Source: Gymnogyps californianus
Lineage: Eukaryota > Chordata > Aves > Accipitriformes > Cathartidae
Assembly: GCF_018139145.2 (NCBI RefSeq)
Contig: NW_026114235.1
Location: 124,001 to 188,000 of the forward strand
Direction: 5' to 3'
DNA: 64,000 nt
This document shows, one piece after another, positions 45,838 through 59,100 of this stretch (positions are counted from its first letter, which is position 1; every line of letters begins with the position of its first letter). Below the pieces are notes generated by a model. It did not search any database, was not told the origin of the DNA, and saw nothing but the letters and a program-made list of their open reading frames with translations. A program made the translations under genes and the position numbers.

Positions 45838-46510
45838 GTCATAGAAAAATTTAGGTGAAAGGGACCTCTGCAGGTCTTCTACTTTGGCCTCTTACTCAGC
45901 GCAGGACTCATGCCAGGCCTCAACACAGGACTTAATGCAGGACTAATGTCAAGGTTAGATCAGGTTGCTCAGGGCCTTGTCCAGTTGAGTTTAGCAACCT
46001 CCAAGAATGGATGTTCCACACCCTCTCTGAGCAACCTCTTCCAGTGCTTCAGCACTATCATGGGGAAGAATTTTTTCTACATGTCCAATTACAATTTCCC
46101 TTGTTGTATCTTCTGACCGTTACCTCTTCTTATGCATCTCTCAGAAGAGAAGGCTAGAATACACCTTCCAGTAGTGGAATCAGCAATTAGGTCCTCTTCT
46201 TCAGGCTAGCAAACCCAGTTCCCTCAGCTTCTCTAACAGCATGTTCCCCAGTCCCTGATAATCTTAATGGCTGGCTGTCTTTTAGATTCTCTCAAGCCTA
46301 TCAGTATCTCTTTTGTAAGGTGTGTGTATCTAAAACTAATCCCAGTATTCCAGATGCAGCTTCACAAGTGCCTAGTACAGCAGCATAGTCACTTCCATCA
46401 GTTTGTTGGCTACACTGTTGTTAATACAGCCCAGCATATGTTTCGTCTTCATACTGCAAGGGTACACTCCTCACTCATGTTTAAATATGGTGAACATCTC
46501 TCATGCCAAG
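45838..46510 (-). mobile_element. CR1 3' fragment (about 670 bp)
   Basis: In reverse orientation: GTGAAAGGGACCTCTGCAGG, TTAGATCAGGTTGCTCAGGG, GAGCAACCTCTTCCAGTGCT, TCTCAGAAGAGAAGGCTAGA, then CCAGATGCAGCTTCACAAGT. The left limit is the CR1 3' end. Diverged, no intact frame. Confidence 0.88.
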
Positions 46511-46610
46511 TTTAGTTGTTAGCAGACCCAGTTTTCAATAAGCACTGAACAGCTTCTGTCTCAAAGTCAGACTCCTTTTTGTCTACTCAAACTAAAACAT
46601 ACCAACAAAC

Positions 46611-47189
46611 TGGCTGGGATAGAGTTAATTTTCTTCTTAGTAGCTGGTACAGTGCTGTGTTTTGGATTTAGTGTGAGAATAATGTTGATAACACTCTGAT
46701 GTTTTAGTTGTTGCTGAGTAGCACTTATCTTAAGCCAAGGATTTTTCAGTTTCCCATGCTCTGCCAGCAAGCAGGTGTACAAGAAGCTGGGAGGGAGCAT
46801 AGCCGGGGCAGCTGACCCGAACTAGCCAAAGGGGTATTCCATACCATGGAATGTCATGCCCAGTATATAAACAGGGGGGAGTTGACTGGGAGGGGCAGAT
46901 TGCTGCTGGGGCATCAGTCAGCAGGTGGTGAGCAATTGCATTGTGCATCACTTGTCTTTTCTTGGGTGTTCTTTCTTTTTTTTTTTTTTTGTTGCTGTAT
47001 TCCTTTTCATTACAATTATTATTATTCTTAGTTAGTAGTGTATTTTATTTTTACTTTAGTTATTAAACTGTTCTTGTCTCAACCCACGAGTTTTACTTTT
47101 TTTCCTTTCCTCCTCCTCACCCCACTGGGATGGGGGAGGGGGAAGCGGCTGCATGGTGCTTAGTTGCTGGCTGGGGTTAAACCACGACA
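46611..47189 (+). mobile_element. Solo LTR, family A, slightly 5'-truncated
   Basis: It starts inside the family-A 5' end at TGGCTGGGATAGAGTTAATT, lacking about 11 bp, and ends TTAAACCACGACA. TATA box AGTATATAAAC near 46862. It is closest to the 62363 LTR (both have ATTCCATACCATGGAA). Confidence 0.88.
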
Positions 47190-50100
47190 ACCCCTTACTA
47201 CATGCAGGGTTCACATATTTCCAAGTAGTCCCATTTCTAAGTCAGTAGATTGGGCCTTGGTTTCATTTCAATCACATGGGGAGATAGATGAGAACAAAAC
47301 ATAGTGTATATGAGCTTGAGCCTTAATCTTCCCTAAATCTTCCCATTCTATATGTTTAGTTGTATGATGTGACCCAGCATATTTAAATGATGTTCAAGCT
47401 TCCTTTAGAAGGCTTTCTCTTTCCATATTTGATTCTTCTCATTAAGATGATACTATCTGACTCATCATCTCTATAATTGTCATCCATTCCATCCTTACAA
47501 CCATGCTTCCAGCTGTGTTTCCACTGAGAGCATTATCTTCTGAAACTGTATGCTTGGCATTTCCTAGGAAATGGCTATGTCCAAACATTAAAGAAAATAG
47601 CTCTGTTACTGAAACCATTCCAAATGGTTTCAGTGTCAGTGTCTTCCAAACAAGTTTTAATCTAGAGGAGCAGAAACACTCTCACATTGGTATTGGCATT
47701 AGCACACATTATTAATTATCACTGTTTTTACTTTGAGATGCTAATCTAGGATAAGGATACATACTATCTTAGGACCTGTATGGACACAGTGAAATAATAA
47801 AGGAAACAAGTTTATTCAGCAATAACTTGTGTAAGTAGGTAGGATATATGGGTACCTTACAAGATAGGACCTTTAATGAGGCATATCCTGCCTTCATTCA
47901 GCACCCATTGAATTCAAAGTATGGCAAATAAGGATTTCATCCTCCCAGCTTCCTGCAATTAGGAATTTGCTACAGAAACTCCATGTCTTGTGGCTAAGTG
48001 TGGATGAAAAAAAATCCACATCCTTCCTTCTCTGAAACATTGACAGTTCTAAGATCCAAATTTAATTATGACATGGAAGAAAAATTCTATTCAACTAAAT
48101 TTTAATTTATAATTTATCTGCATGAAACGGATTTTTTTCATTTTTATTTAGACATGCATTTTCTTAATCAGCCACAAGATGGGAGTATTGACCTTTAAGG
48201 CTGTATTTTAGGGTTTTTTTGTTTTTGTTTTTTTTTGTTTTTTTCCCTTGTGCTGTGTCAGGCAAGGACTTTGAGAAAATGTTTTGTTCCCTCCTGAACA
48301 AGTTCTCTGCAATGAATTAAACTGGAGAGAGTTTCTGGATTTTTTTAGAAAATGTTAGTCAGCCCTATTCCCGATATGAATCCAGGAGGCAAATATCATG
48401 TGCACATTAAAAGAATTTCTTGTGACTAAGCATCACATTTCTCTGATAGAGCGGTTCTTTTTCAGTTCTGCACTGACCTGACACCTTTTCAGATGATTTC
48501 CCCTTAGCGCTCTCACTAGGCTGTAAGGATAAGTGGAGTAACAGATCAAAACACTTCATGCTGTATTTACAGGTCATCATCTGCAAGTCTGATAGAGCGC
48601 AGTTTACTTGCTAAAATGACCATCTCTGAGTAATTTTGGGAATGAGAACTCATGTTAAGAAGGCATTAAGAAATAGAAAATCCCACAGTTAAATTTTACT
48701 ACATGGGTAATTGGAGGACTATTTGTTCTGCCTTTAGGGTTATTTCTGAAAGGTGTGAGCATGCAGTGATGTCCTATTTGTCATGTGATACATAGAGAAA
48801 TGGTGCCTACGAAGGCACTAAAAGAAAATAGACCAATCCCAAACTATTGATTCTAAAATTTCTGAGCATTGAGGAAGTTCAGATATGAACCTCCTTGGCC
48901 TGTATTCAAAGCTTTCATAACTTTTGGGAAACTTTTATCTGCACATAAACTATGTGACCCATAACCCTCTTACATCTGAAACACAGCATCACACAAGCTG
49001 CCTTTTTTTTGTTTGTTCAGTTTTTTTAAGGAGTATGTAGGAGGTATTTGCATACAATGTTAGCTGTTAATGGAGTTTGTATATGTATACAGATGTCTGT
49101 GAATAGCTTTGAAAAATTGTGAAGCGTAAGCATATGCTTATTTCAAACCAGCTGATGCAAAGAAGAGAGGGAATGACTTAACCATTATATGCTGTGTGCA
49201 GGTATTAAAGCAAGAGTATTCAGACAAAATATCATTTCTAGTTTGGTTCATTAGATGAATGTTATAAACAAGAGCTGATTAATGCTTTCGAAAGGTAATA
49301 TCCTAATACATTTTCCAAAGCATTTGGCTCCTATTCAAATACTGAAGAGAAAAAGCAGATTTTTTCAGAAGCCCAGTACTTGCCATTGAGAAATTTTAAG
49401 TCAGACTATATTGTGCACTGTTATTGGTTTTTTAAAAGTAAAATGCTAAAGTTTCATTCTGTTTTGTTCTTTTCCATTAAAAACTCTTAAAACTGATGCT
49501 GGATTTAAATTAGTTTATTGAAGGTAGATGTAGTAGGAAAGAAGAACCCCTTATTTGGTATAGCCGATACTAGCAAAAAAAAATGGATTAGCCATTACAT
49601 TTTGCATTGGTAAAACCCATCTTTTCAGGGTTTGTCAACTGTACCTAGCTGTAAAATATTAGCCAACTTTTGGCTGCATTTGAACAAACTGAAAACTTGA
49701 ATCTTCTTGCTCCTGTATTGCAGGCACATTGAAAACTTTTGGGCTTCTGTTCCTTCCATGCCTACAATAAGGAACAGAAAGGCTGAGCTGACTTGTGACA
49801 AGCAGTAACAAAACTGCGGTAGATATATTCATGCTCTCCCCATATGCCTGGGCCTCCTATTAAACCTAAAACCTTGTCTTCCCTCACTGCAATCCTGCTA
49901 GGAACTTGATATTATGGCCTCTCCCCAAGGATAAAAGAGACTAGTCATAGACATATAAAAATAGCTGAGGAAATATGGCCTTAGACATAGTGCTGCATTT
50001 AAAGAAATAAATAAAAGTCTCACTAAGAAAGCAGAAAAGGAAATACAGCATTTTCATGGCAAATAGCATGCTGTCCCTTTGGCAGAAGTGAGCTTGGAAG

Positions 50101-53100
50101 AAGATGCTTTCTGCCTCTGTTCCATAGTTGTCTGTTTTCTCCGAGTGCAGTTGTACTATGAAAAATGGCTGATGCCTTTTTGGACCACATCTTTACTCCT
50201 TCTATATATTCAGAATCATACCTGTTTGCCTTCAGGTCAGTAAAACATTTATTTTTGTTTTCCATTTCTGTTAATAGTGTAACTATATAGCTATGTGAGA
50301 ATCTTTCCCTTAAAGTCCATTCACAACATAGTTTATTGACTTGCAGTCAATTTAATCCTTTCCAGTCTCCCGCACAGCATTAAGGTCATTTCTGGAGGAA
50401 GAGCCCAGAGACAGTAGGTTTCACAAAAGAATACTCAGTGCCTCCTGAATGTGACACTACGGCTCTTCTGTAGTGTACCCTTTCAGGCCTTCCTAAGGCC
50501 CTCCTAAGCCACCTGGTGCATATTTATGGGGGAGAAGAAGGATTGATTCCCAGGTGGGAGGCAGATCTAGCTCAAGGAGTACAGACAATTTAAAACTAAT
50601 TGTTTGCTGGGTTACTCCCTTTTAGCAGGGAACTCGAAGAAAAGTAGAGCTGTTTTTCTTTCCTTTCCCACTATATTTTACCAGGGATTTGGAGTTCCTG
50701 GATGTTAAACTGCCTGGTAGGAAGGCAGCCAAAGACCTTTGCCAGCTTTGAATTGTTTTGATTAAATTAGAACTCCTTTGATGTAGATGTAGAAAGAATG
50801 AATCAGACAATATAATATTGGAGATGTCACTTTATTTAAAAATGTTACCTGCATGAAAGAACCACCTTACAGTACCAGACCATGCTACTTCTGTAACGGT
50901 TTCATTAGGATCAATGATCTCTACATACAGTAAAATTGAAGGTAATCATGAAAATCATGCTCCTATGTGCCCACAGGCCTGAAAGGCTGAATTCAAGTCT
51001 ATTTCCACCCTCTGTGATAAGATGGGAGCAAAAGGAAAATCACAAGCTGGGTGAGACGGGAGTCCCAAGTCTCTAGGCAATGCTATGTCTGGATCAATAA
51101 ATGGCCATTAGAGGCTTCAGTGCACATCTCATTCATTTGGGGATTTATTAAAGTGTTTCTCATTGCCTCATATAGGAGACTTTCCACTGGATAAGTTGAC
51201 TTTTGTGGATTGTATTATAAGGAAAACAATTCCACACAAGTATTTTATAGACGTCCCTCAGCACCTACCTCAGAGCTCATAAGACAATTCAATCTCATGG
51301 CTAGTGGCATTAAAGTCAGGTATTAAAAGACTTCCATCTTTTTGCCCTGTCTCATTTACAAGTCTGTTAATTTTAAATGCACTGGCAGTCCCAAGGAAGC
51401 CAATGATCCTTGTCACATGTGCTTATAGTTAGTGTCTAAAAGGGCTTGCTTTCTGTATTCCTGAGATGTTACCCAAATGTAAGATATCACGTTATTGCAA
51501 GGACAACATTGATGAGATATGACTCCTTACTGCAGTTGAATTCACCTATTTTTGTTTTGTTATCTCACCACAGCAAACTTTTTTTGTCAGTAGAAGTATT
51601 TGTTCATGGATTTTCTTTTCAGAATGGTGACAGAGTATGTTAACAAAGCAGCATCACAGAGGTGTGAGAGAAGGCATAATAGCATGAAGAGCTCTAGAGG
51701 CATTTCAGTTTTTCATCTGCAATAGTGATTTAAAAGTGGCAAAAAAGAATTTTCTTTAGAGTCCTAACAGGAACTGGGGTAAAATGCTAGTAACATTTTT
51801 AATTCACTGAAGGCTGTGGACAAACAAAAATATTTCCCATACCTTGTGCAAGCTCAGAAAGTATTGTGAAACAAATCTTGTGCAAACCTTGTAGAGGTGG
51901 AACAGAAACATAAGGCATTTCTGGTCTTAGTATCTCCTTTACAATGCTGTTTTGGCTTTGTTCTGTCCTCAGGTTGCAATCTGGGTGTAGCTGCACTGCC
52001 TAAGAAGCCTGTCTGTATGCACAGAGATCACGTGTCATGTGCAGCATAGCCTGTTGTCTCTGCACACTCCCTGGAACAGTCAAGGCAGAGCAGGGAAAGG
52101 ACAGGGAGAATTGGGGCTGGAGTGGCACTGGAATTCAATTACACATCTGCTGTAGACCCAATCTCATCATAAAAACCAGCCTGACAATTTTAGCTTTAAT
52201 CATCCCTATCTGAACTCTCTTTGATGTCAAAGATGGGTTACTCTTATCCCCCTTTCTTGTCATATTGTGGGCAAGTATCACTAAATCAGGTAGCAAGATG
52301 CAGACTTTTCAGGAAACCCAGACATGAATTGAACAGTTTTCTCCAGCCCTTGAAAGTACATGGGATTGATCTGTTTGCTGTACAATCCCAAAGCCCCAGG
52401 CTAGGGATAAAATTTCTTAGAAGAGAGGAAAACTAAATCAATTCTCTTCTGTTGCTGGGGTAAAGTTGGTCAATAGCTGATATTTTAAAGCACCTCCATC
52501 AACAATTTATGAGATTTATTCAGTTTATGCGAAAGAGCACTCCATAATCATCACTACACAGTGATGACCCAACAGGGCATTGCTAACTGGATATCATTTA
52601 ATAAAAGTTTTTCAAGTGCTTAGCATGCTTTCATCAGAGGGTGATTTTTGGTTTTATCCTTGTTTTGTATGAAAATTAGGAGGTAATCAAGAAGTTATAA
52701 AAGTTGATTTATGAAGCTTTTGAAGTGGTGGGTGAAATTGTAGGCTAGATATAATGCTCATATTGATCACACTGTTGGTAAAAGCATAAGACTGTTGGCT
52801 AAAAGTACTATTAAAATGAATTTTATGACAGGCTGTTAAATAGAGATTTAGTATTATTTTCATAACTTCATCTTGGTTAATAGTGGCCTTGGTCAACACT
52901 GGGCTGTATAATGTTGATGGGGGCACAAACCTCACAAATATTACCAAAACTGGTGGATTGTCCTGGTGTGTTTTCAGAATTGGGAATGTAGTTACATAAT
53001 TATCAAATCACTCCTACACCAGCTCTTCAATTTCTTAGGTTGCCAGCAGTATTCTTGTCTCTTACACTAATCTTTTGAAATTTTTGTTCCATACTCATGG

Positions 53101-56100
53101 GTTCATCCCAGTCTGCTCCTTTGATACCTCAGTCTCCTCTTGCTTTGTTGATTATTTTTATACTATTCTTCTACTTTTTCTTCCTTTTCCTTTTCTCATA
53201 TCCTGAGACTACTTTGATTATTACCTTTCTTGTTCCAGTTTTGAAAGCACAAGGGAAAACAAAGTCATGATTTATCTTTTTGCATATGTAATCCCATACC
53301 CATTAGTTCCTATCACACATTATCTACCATTTACAAAGAATTCTGAGAACTTTTTAAAGTTTCATAAGTATTTCAAATTCAGTCCTTCTTCTTAGTTCTT
53401 TTCTCTCTCACTACTATGTTTTTTCATTTCTAGCTACTTTCATTCTGGAGAGAGTCTCAACACTTATATTCCTCTTTCTGATAAATCACCACCAAAAAAA
53501 ATAGAAGGAAATTTTTGCCAAATCTTTGTTTCTCATTTTGATACATTTTATCTTTACATCTCCTTCCTCTGCTTTATTTACATTCTGTGTCACTGCATCC
53601 AGTTGAAGAGCTGGTATCTTCATATCAATGCCCTTTCAATCTGCTAGTTGTTGGTTAGGTGAATAGATGAACGCAACACCTAAGTTTGGAAAACAATCTA
53701 GTGCTAGCCTTTAGGACTGTGCAGCTTCACTCTCCATCTTTTTTGTGTGCAGATTTTTGTTTCTTTGGTTTTCTGATATTGGTACTGACCATCTCTTTAG
53801 TGCTATATTTATCTCCAACAATGTTTATATAATATACAGTATTTTTCAGATAAAAATATTGATTCACATACTTTTGGAATGAGATCTGGTTCCTTTGGCT
53901 CATTTAGTTTATCACACATCTGATGTGTAATCTAGCCATGATATGAGAATGTCCAATGCTATTATGAGAAAACTGCAAAATCCATATATATATATGTACT
54001 AATACAGAACCATGTTTTCAATGGTGGGTATGTCATGAAAAACACTTGTCAAGTACCTCATCTGAGAACACAGCTGCCATGGTCTGCATTTGTGGGTGAT
54101 CACCTGAGGCTTCACAGTACAGATCTCTGCAGGATGTGCTGTGTTCCTCTTGAAGAATTACTCCCCTTCAATCTAATCCACACAAGCTACTTGTGTTCAT
54201 AGACGTTGCCACCTTTCCTCTTTCACATATAAGTAAATCACCAGAATAAGATTATCACTATCATAAAACCAATCTGAAAAGGACTCATTTACTCATTTAA
54301 AGTCAGACTGGATATTTTGTTATTCTTCTACAGTCTTCTTCTGACATAGAATAAAACTTACTTTTAGTTTTGTTTATCTTCAGAAGCATTTCAGAAGCAG
54401 AGGTTCACTGAAGTTAGTAATTGTGTTCCTGTTCATTACAGTAGCTAAGTGAATGCTTTAAGAGCAAAATCACTCAAGAGACACAGCACAGTTGCTGGAA
54501 GTTTTTTCAAATTAATTTAGAAAACATTGCCAACAGTAGAGGTCTTATTGTTTGTTGCAATAAACCAAGATATCTATGACAAAATCTTAGCAAACCTAGA
54601 AATGCTGTCAAATCTGGCTCTAGTTTTCATTTCTCCTGAAAGTATGGCGAGGTACCTCTAGAGTATCTCTGAAGCTGGGACAGATGTTGGTATGTCTCTC
54701 TTCAAAGGTTTGGTTCCAAAAACCACAGAAAACCAGATTGGAAGAACTCTCTGTGAGCCTGTTATATATACAGAAATTATATCAAATATTAAAACTAGAC
54801 TAAATTTGTGACTAAAGAGTAAGAATAGCATTTATGTCTGTTGCTGTTACACTTAAAATATATTATATAGTCTTTCCTGAAGCATGTAAAATAGTACAGA
54901 AGATAAAAACGTAAGTTGTATCAATAATGTGGGACTAGATCTTCCACAAAATAAAAATTAATAAACATTATTCCTATGGTTAAAAATATAAATAACTTGT
55001 TCAATAATTAATGCTCTTTTAAAATGTTTAATTTGCCTATCTGCTGAAATTTGAGATTGTAATAAACTTGGATTTGTTTATATTTAACATGAACTCATTC
55101 CTCTTTTGATAATGAAGAAATAATAGTGAAGAGGAATTTAACTTGTAAAGACAGTAGACATTCTGGGGTTTGTTAGGCACATGCATGTAATGTCAGTTTG
55201 AGAGCAAGAGAGTTGTGAATTAAAAAAAGAATGTTTCAGTCCTTGGGTTTTCTGTGGGATGTACGGTGAAAGGCTAACAACACAGAGAAAAAATTGTAGA
55301 CATTAGAAGAAAATTGTGAACTAGAGAAAAGAAAAAGAAGACAAAGAATTGGGGAAAAACTGGCTTAAGAATGACCTCACGTAGTATTCACATATGTGAA
55401 CTTTAAATGGCTGGCTGTATTTATGGACATTAGACAAGTATGCAATTCTTTGGAAACTTATCAAAGCAACATGGGAGTTCTCATGTTTTCATTCATGATG
55501 ATGTAAATGATAACAACATTGATAAGCCTAAATATTGAAAACTAGGAGAGAAGATGATATCATTGTTAGATATTTGTTTTTTCATAACAATTAACTCAAC
55601 CATCCTGTGTAAATCAACTAACCCTTGCCTGCTGAATCATTGGTTTGGCTTGAATCTTTACAGGTAGAATACCCTGTCAGAGAGTTGCACCATGTTCTCC
55701 TCCTGAAGGTCTTTATTTTCACTTGAATAGATGTGTGAAAAATCTTTTGTGGTGTGTTAGAAAATTGGCAAAAACTTTTCTATGTTTATGTGCTGGACAC
55801 TGATCTTTTTTAGCATGGACTCCCACATGATACAAATCAGAACAGCTCTGTTGAAGTCAGTGGAGCAAATCAATCAATACTGGCTAAGGGTTTTGTCCCC
55901 AGTGTTTTGATGGGAAGACAGAAAAGGGACACTTTTCACTGTCACGTACTGAAAAACATCATGTGTCTTACTGGGTCAGGGTAAAGACTGCCCTTTGGAA
56001 AAAAAAATAAAAATCACTGCCTCTTGGCTAAGCAAAAGAATTGTGCAGTTTTGAGTACAAACAATAGAGCCTTTGAACTAAAGATGTGCAGGCATGAAAC

Positions 56101-59100
56101 TGTTTATTTATAGGGAAAAATGACCCACTTCTCTTAGGAACATGACCCAATTTAATCTGCTAGAAAAAAATTGAAAAGGTATTTGACCTAAATTTTCTGA
56201 AGCAAAAGGTGTGTGGCAAACAGGGAACTGTCCATAGAGTTCACGAGGCAGCATCATTTACAGGTCACTTATTCCATGAGTCAGATAGGATTTTGTTTCT
56301 TTTAATAGTCTATTAGAAACATTACCTGAAGAACTTCCACAGAGCTTTGATCTGTCGTGTCACTCCTTTGCAGCTGTCTTAGGGATACAACTACACTGTA
56401 AACACCAGTATCACTTAAATACATTCAGTGTCTCAGGACAGGCTAAGATAATATTTGGTGATAATAAAGTACCTTCCTCAGACAGATGTGCAGAGACAGG
56501 AAGACCTGATCATTGAATTGTCAGATCTGAGATAATTTGGTTAAAGGATTAATCTCAGTATGGTTGTCCCAAGCACTCAGCCCACAATGCCACTGCTTTT
56601 AGAAATGGGCACAAAAAATATAATTTGATTAGTTCAGGTGATTAGTATGGTGGAAATCTCATATGCTCATTTGGTCTGAAGAAATTCACGCTCCCTTGTC
56701 CATGTAGGAATCTTTCTTGGGAACAGACCTGCTTTGACTTTGACCTATTTCTTGTTCTCTACATGTCCATCAATGTATTGAATCATCAGAGAATGTAAAA
56801 CCTGAGTCACTGCAGAAGTATTTATTTGCAATATTTCAATGACAAGTCTTTCCTCACTCTCCTCAATGTGAATACCAATGCTGCAATTTTAGAGAATTGT
56901 ATGAGTGGCATGTAGTATTCAAATCATGTTGGCGTTTTTGTTAAAAGCCCAGATATTTCTGTTCCTCTTCTCAAGTAACTCAAAATCTGGATAGAGAATG
57001 CTTAATGGACATTTCTTTCTGTCTACAAAACTGCAAATGCAAAATGACTCATAGCTGCTTCCTACTCTTTTGCTTGCAGAATTATGAAGGGACAACCAAT
57101 TTGGAACAAAGAACAATATGAGCACACTATCATCCAAGTTTTTGATAAAACTAAATATGTGAGATAGCAGTAGCAAAAAAAAGGTAGTTTGAGACTGTGA
57201 CCTTCAGTCACACTGAGATCAGTAAAATTACTTGAGGTGTGAGATACTCTTCATCATGGGGATTTCAGCATTTACTCCATTGTCATTTCTTCTTGTATGT
57301 GTATAGACAATGTGTGACAAATAGGAGAATGGATTTTTTAATGTTTTTGTTCATTCGTTTTGTTATCTTGTAGATACTTTGTATTACCTCTGTTTGATAC
57401 TTTGTACTGCCTCTGGATGGGCAGCAAAAAGTCCCATGTGAACTTGGGAAGCAACTGAAAGGTGCAGGAAAGTAACATAAGATGGGAGAATACCCTCAAA
57501 GGATATGGTGGCCAGAGGTAGGTTGACATTAAAGCTTTTTATTAGGTCCCAGTAATACTGCCTTTCTCAGTGATTTACCTTGCTACAGGTAATTCTTGTG
57601 GTATCATAAAACTTCAGCTTTAACAGCTTGATTCAGTGGGTATTACTGTTAGGATTTTCACTGCTGTCATGATATACAAAATCATAACATCTTTTGTAGA
57701 AGGCATGTAATAAAATATAGCAGCATGCTGGAGAAAAACAAGTTTTCACTGCACAAGTCTCAGTTTTCTCTACTTTCTTTAACAGAGGATGCACTGTGTG
57801 GTTCATTCAGCCACTGAACATGAATTCACATAAATGTATAAATGCGGTTATGTGGCATGTACAGGGCCTGAACTGGCCTTTCCAGTTACCCCTACTCAGC
57901 TCTATTGATATTGCAGAAACTCTAATAAAAGTCACACCAGTCTGTTGAGCAATCTGGGAATAAGTATCAATATCTTTAAAAACTAGCAGGATTGGCAGAA
58001 GAAGATAGCAGTTATCTCAAGCACAAAAATGGAGCAAACAGCAAAATTCTTCCAGCCCAGGTGTGCACATGTCATAAATAAAAAGGACTCATGAATATTA
58101 TCATATCAAATTCACTCCTTCCATGTGCAAAGATTTTCAGATACAAAATACCTTTCAGTATCTGTCCAACTGAAATGCTTGCTCATTCTGATGAGATAAT
58201 TATCTAGCAGTATCAATTTTGACAGTGATTCTCAACAGACAAATGGTTTATCACAGAATGAGGTTTTTTTCAGTATCTGTAGTGAATCCAAGTTGGTAAT
58301 CTTCAGATGCAGGGTTTAACTCCCCTAAACTAACCAGAGCTCTCCAATTAGCGTTTGGCATTATTTGCTTGTTTTCTTCACAGTACTCATCTTCAAGTTT
58401 TCCACTTTCATATTTACCCTTGCACTAAGTGTGGTGCTAAGCACTACTTGTATGTCACAGTGACAGATTTACAGCCTTGATTACCTGTAGCTTTCCTAGT
58501 CATCAACAGTGTGCATTTGAATATGAACCTTTCACAACAGACTCATCTTATTTACAGACAGCATGTGGCTTACCATGGCCTTTTAGATCTAATTCAGGAA
58601 TTTAACATTAGAAATCAAAGCTAATTAAGTAAAGAGCACTGTTGGTTGTTATACAATTGGAAATAAATAACTGAGATGATTGGTGACTGAAATTAGTGGA
58701 GTATTGGATTGTTGGGACTAAGAAAGTTTTTAATTTTTAAAGTAATACTTTAAAATGATTAATTTAGCCAATGTAACTGCTAAAAACATGTGTTCAGAAT
58801 TTCCTCTGACAAACACTATAGAAAAAGAGCCTTGTGTTTTTATAGAAGTTTCATATCAAAGAAGGATTGTCAGAAGTGCTTGGCTGACAAAAACCTCCAT
58901 CTTCAAGGTCGCCTGCAGGTCCATCCTACTCTCCTCTTCCATCTCCCTGCCAGCAGTTCTGCTCTGAGTGCTGCCGCCACTGGGGTACAACTACCAGAAA
59001 TTATGAGCGAGGAAAACTTCTTATGAACATTTTTAATATCAGGAATAATGGTACAGCTATTTATTTCCTTGAATATTAAGTTTATTTTAAATCAGAGTTA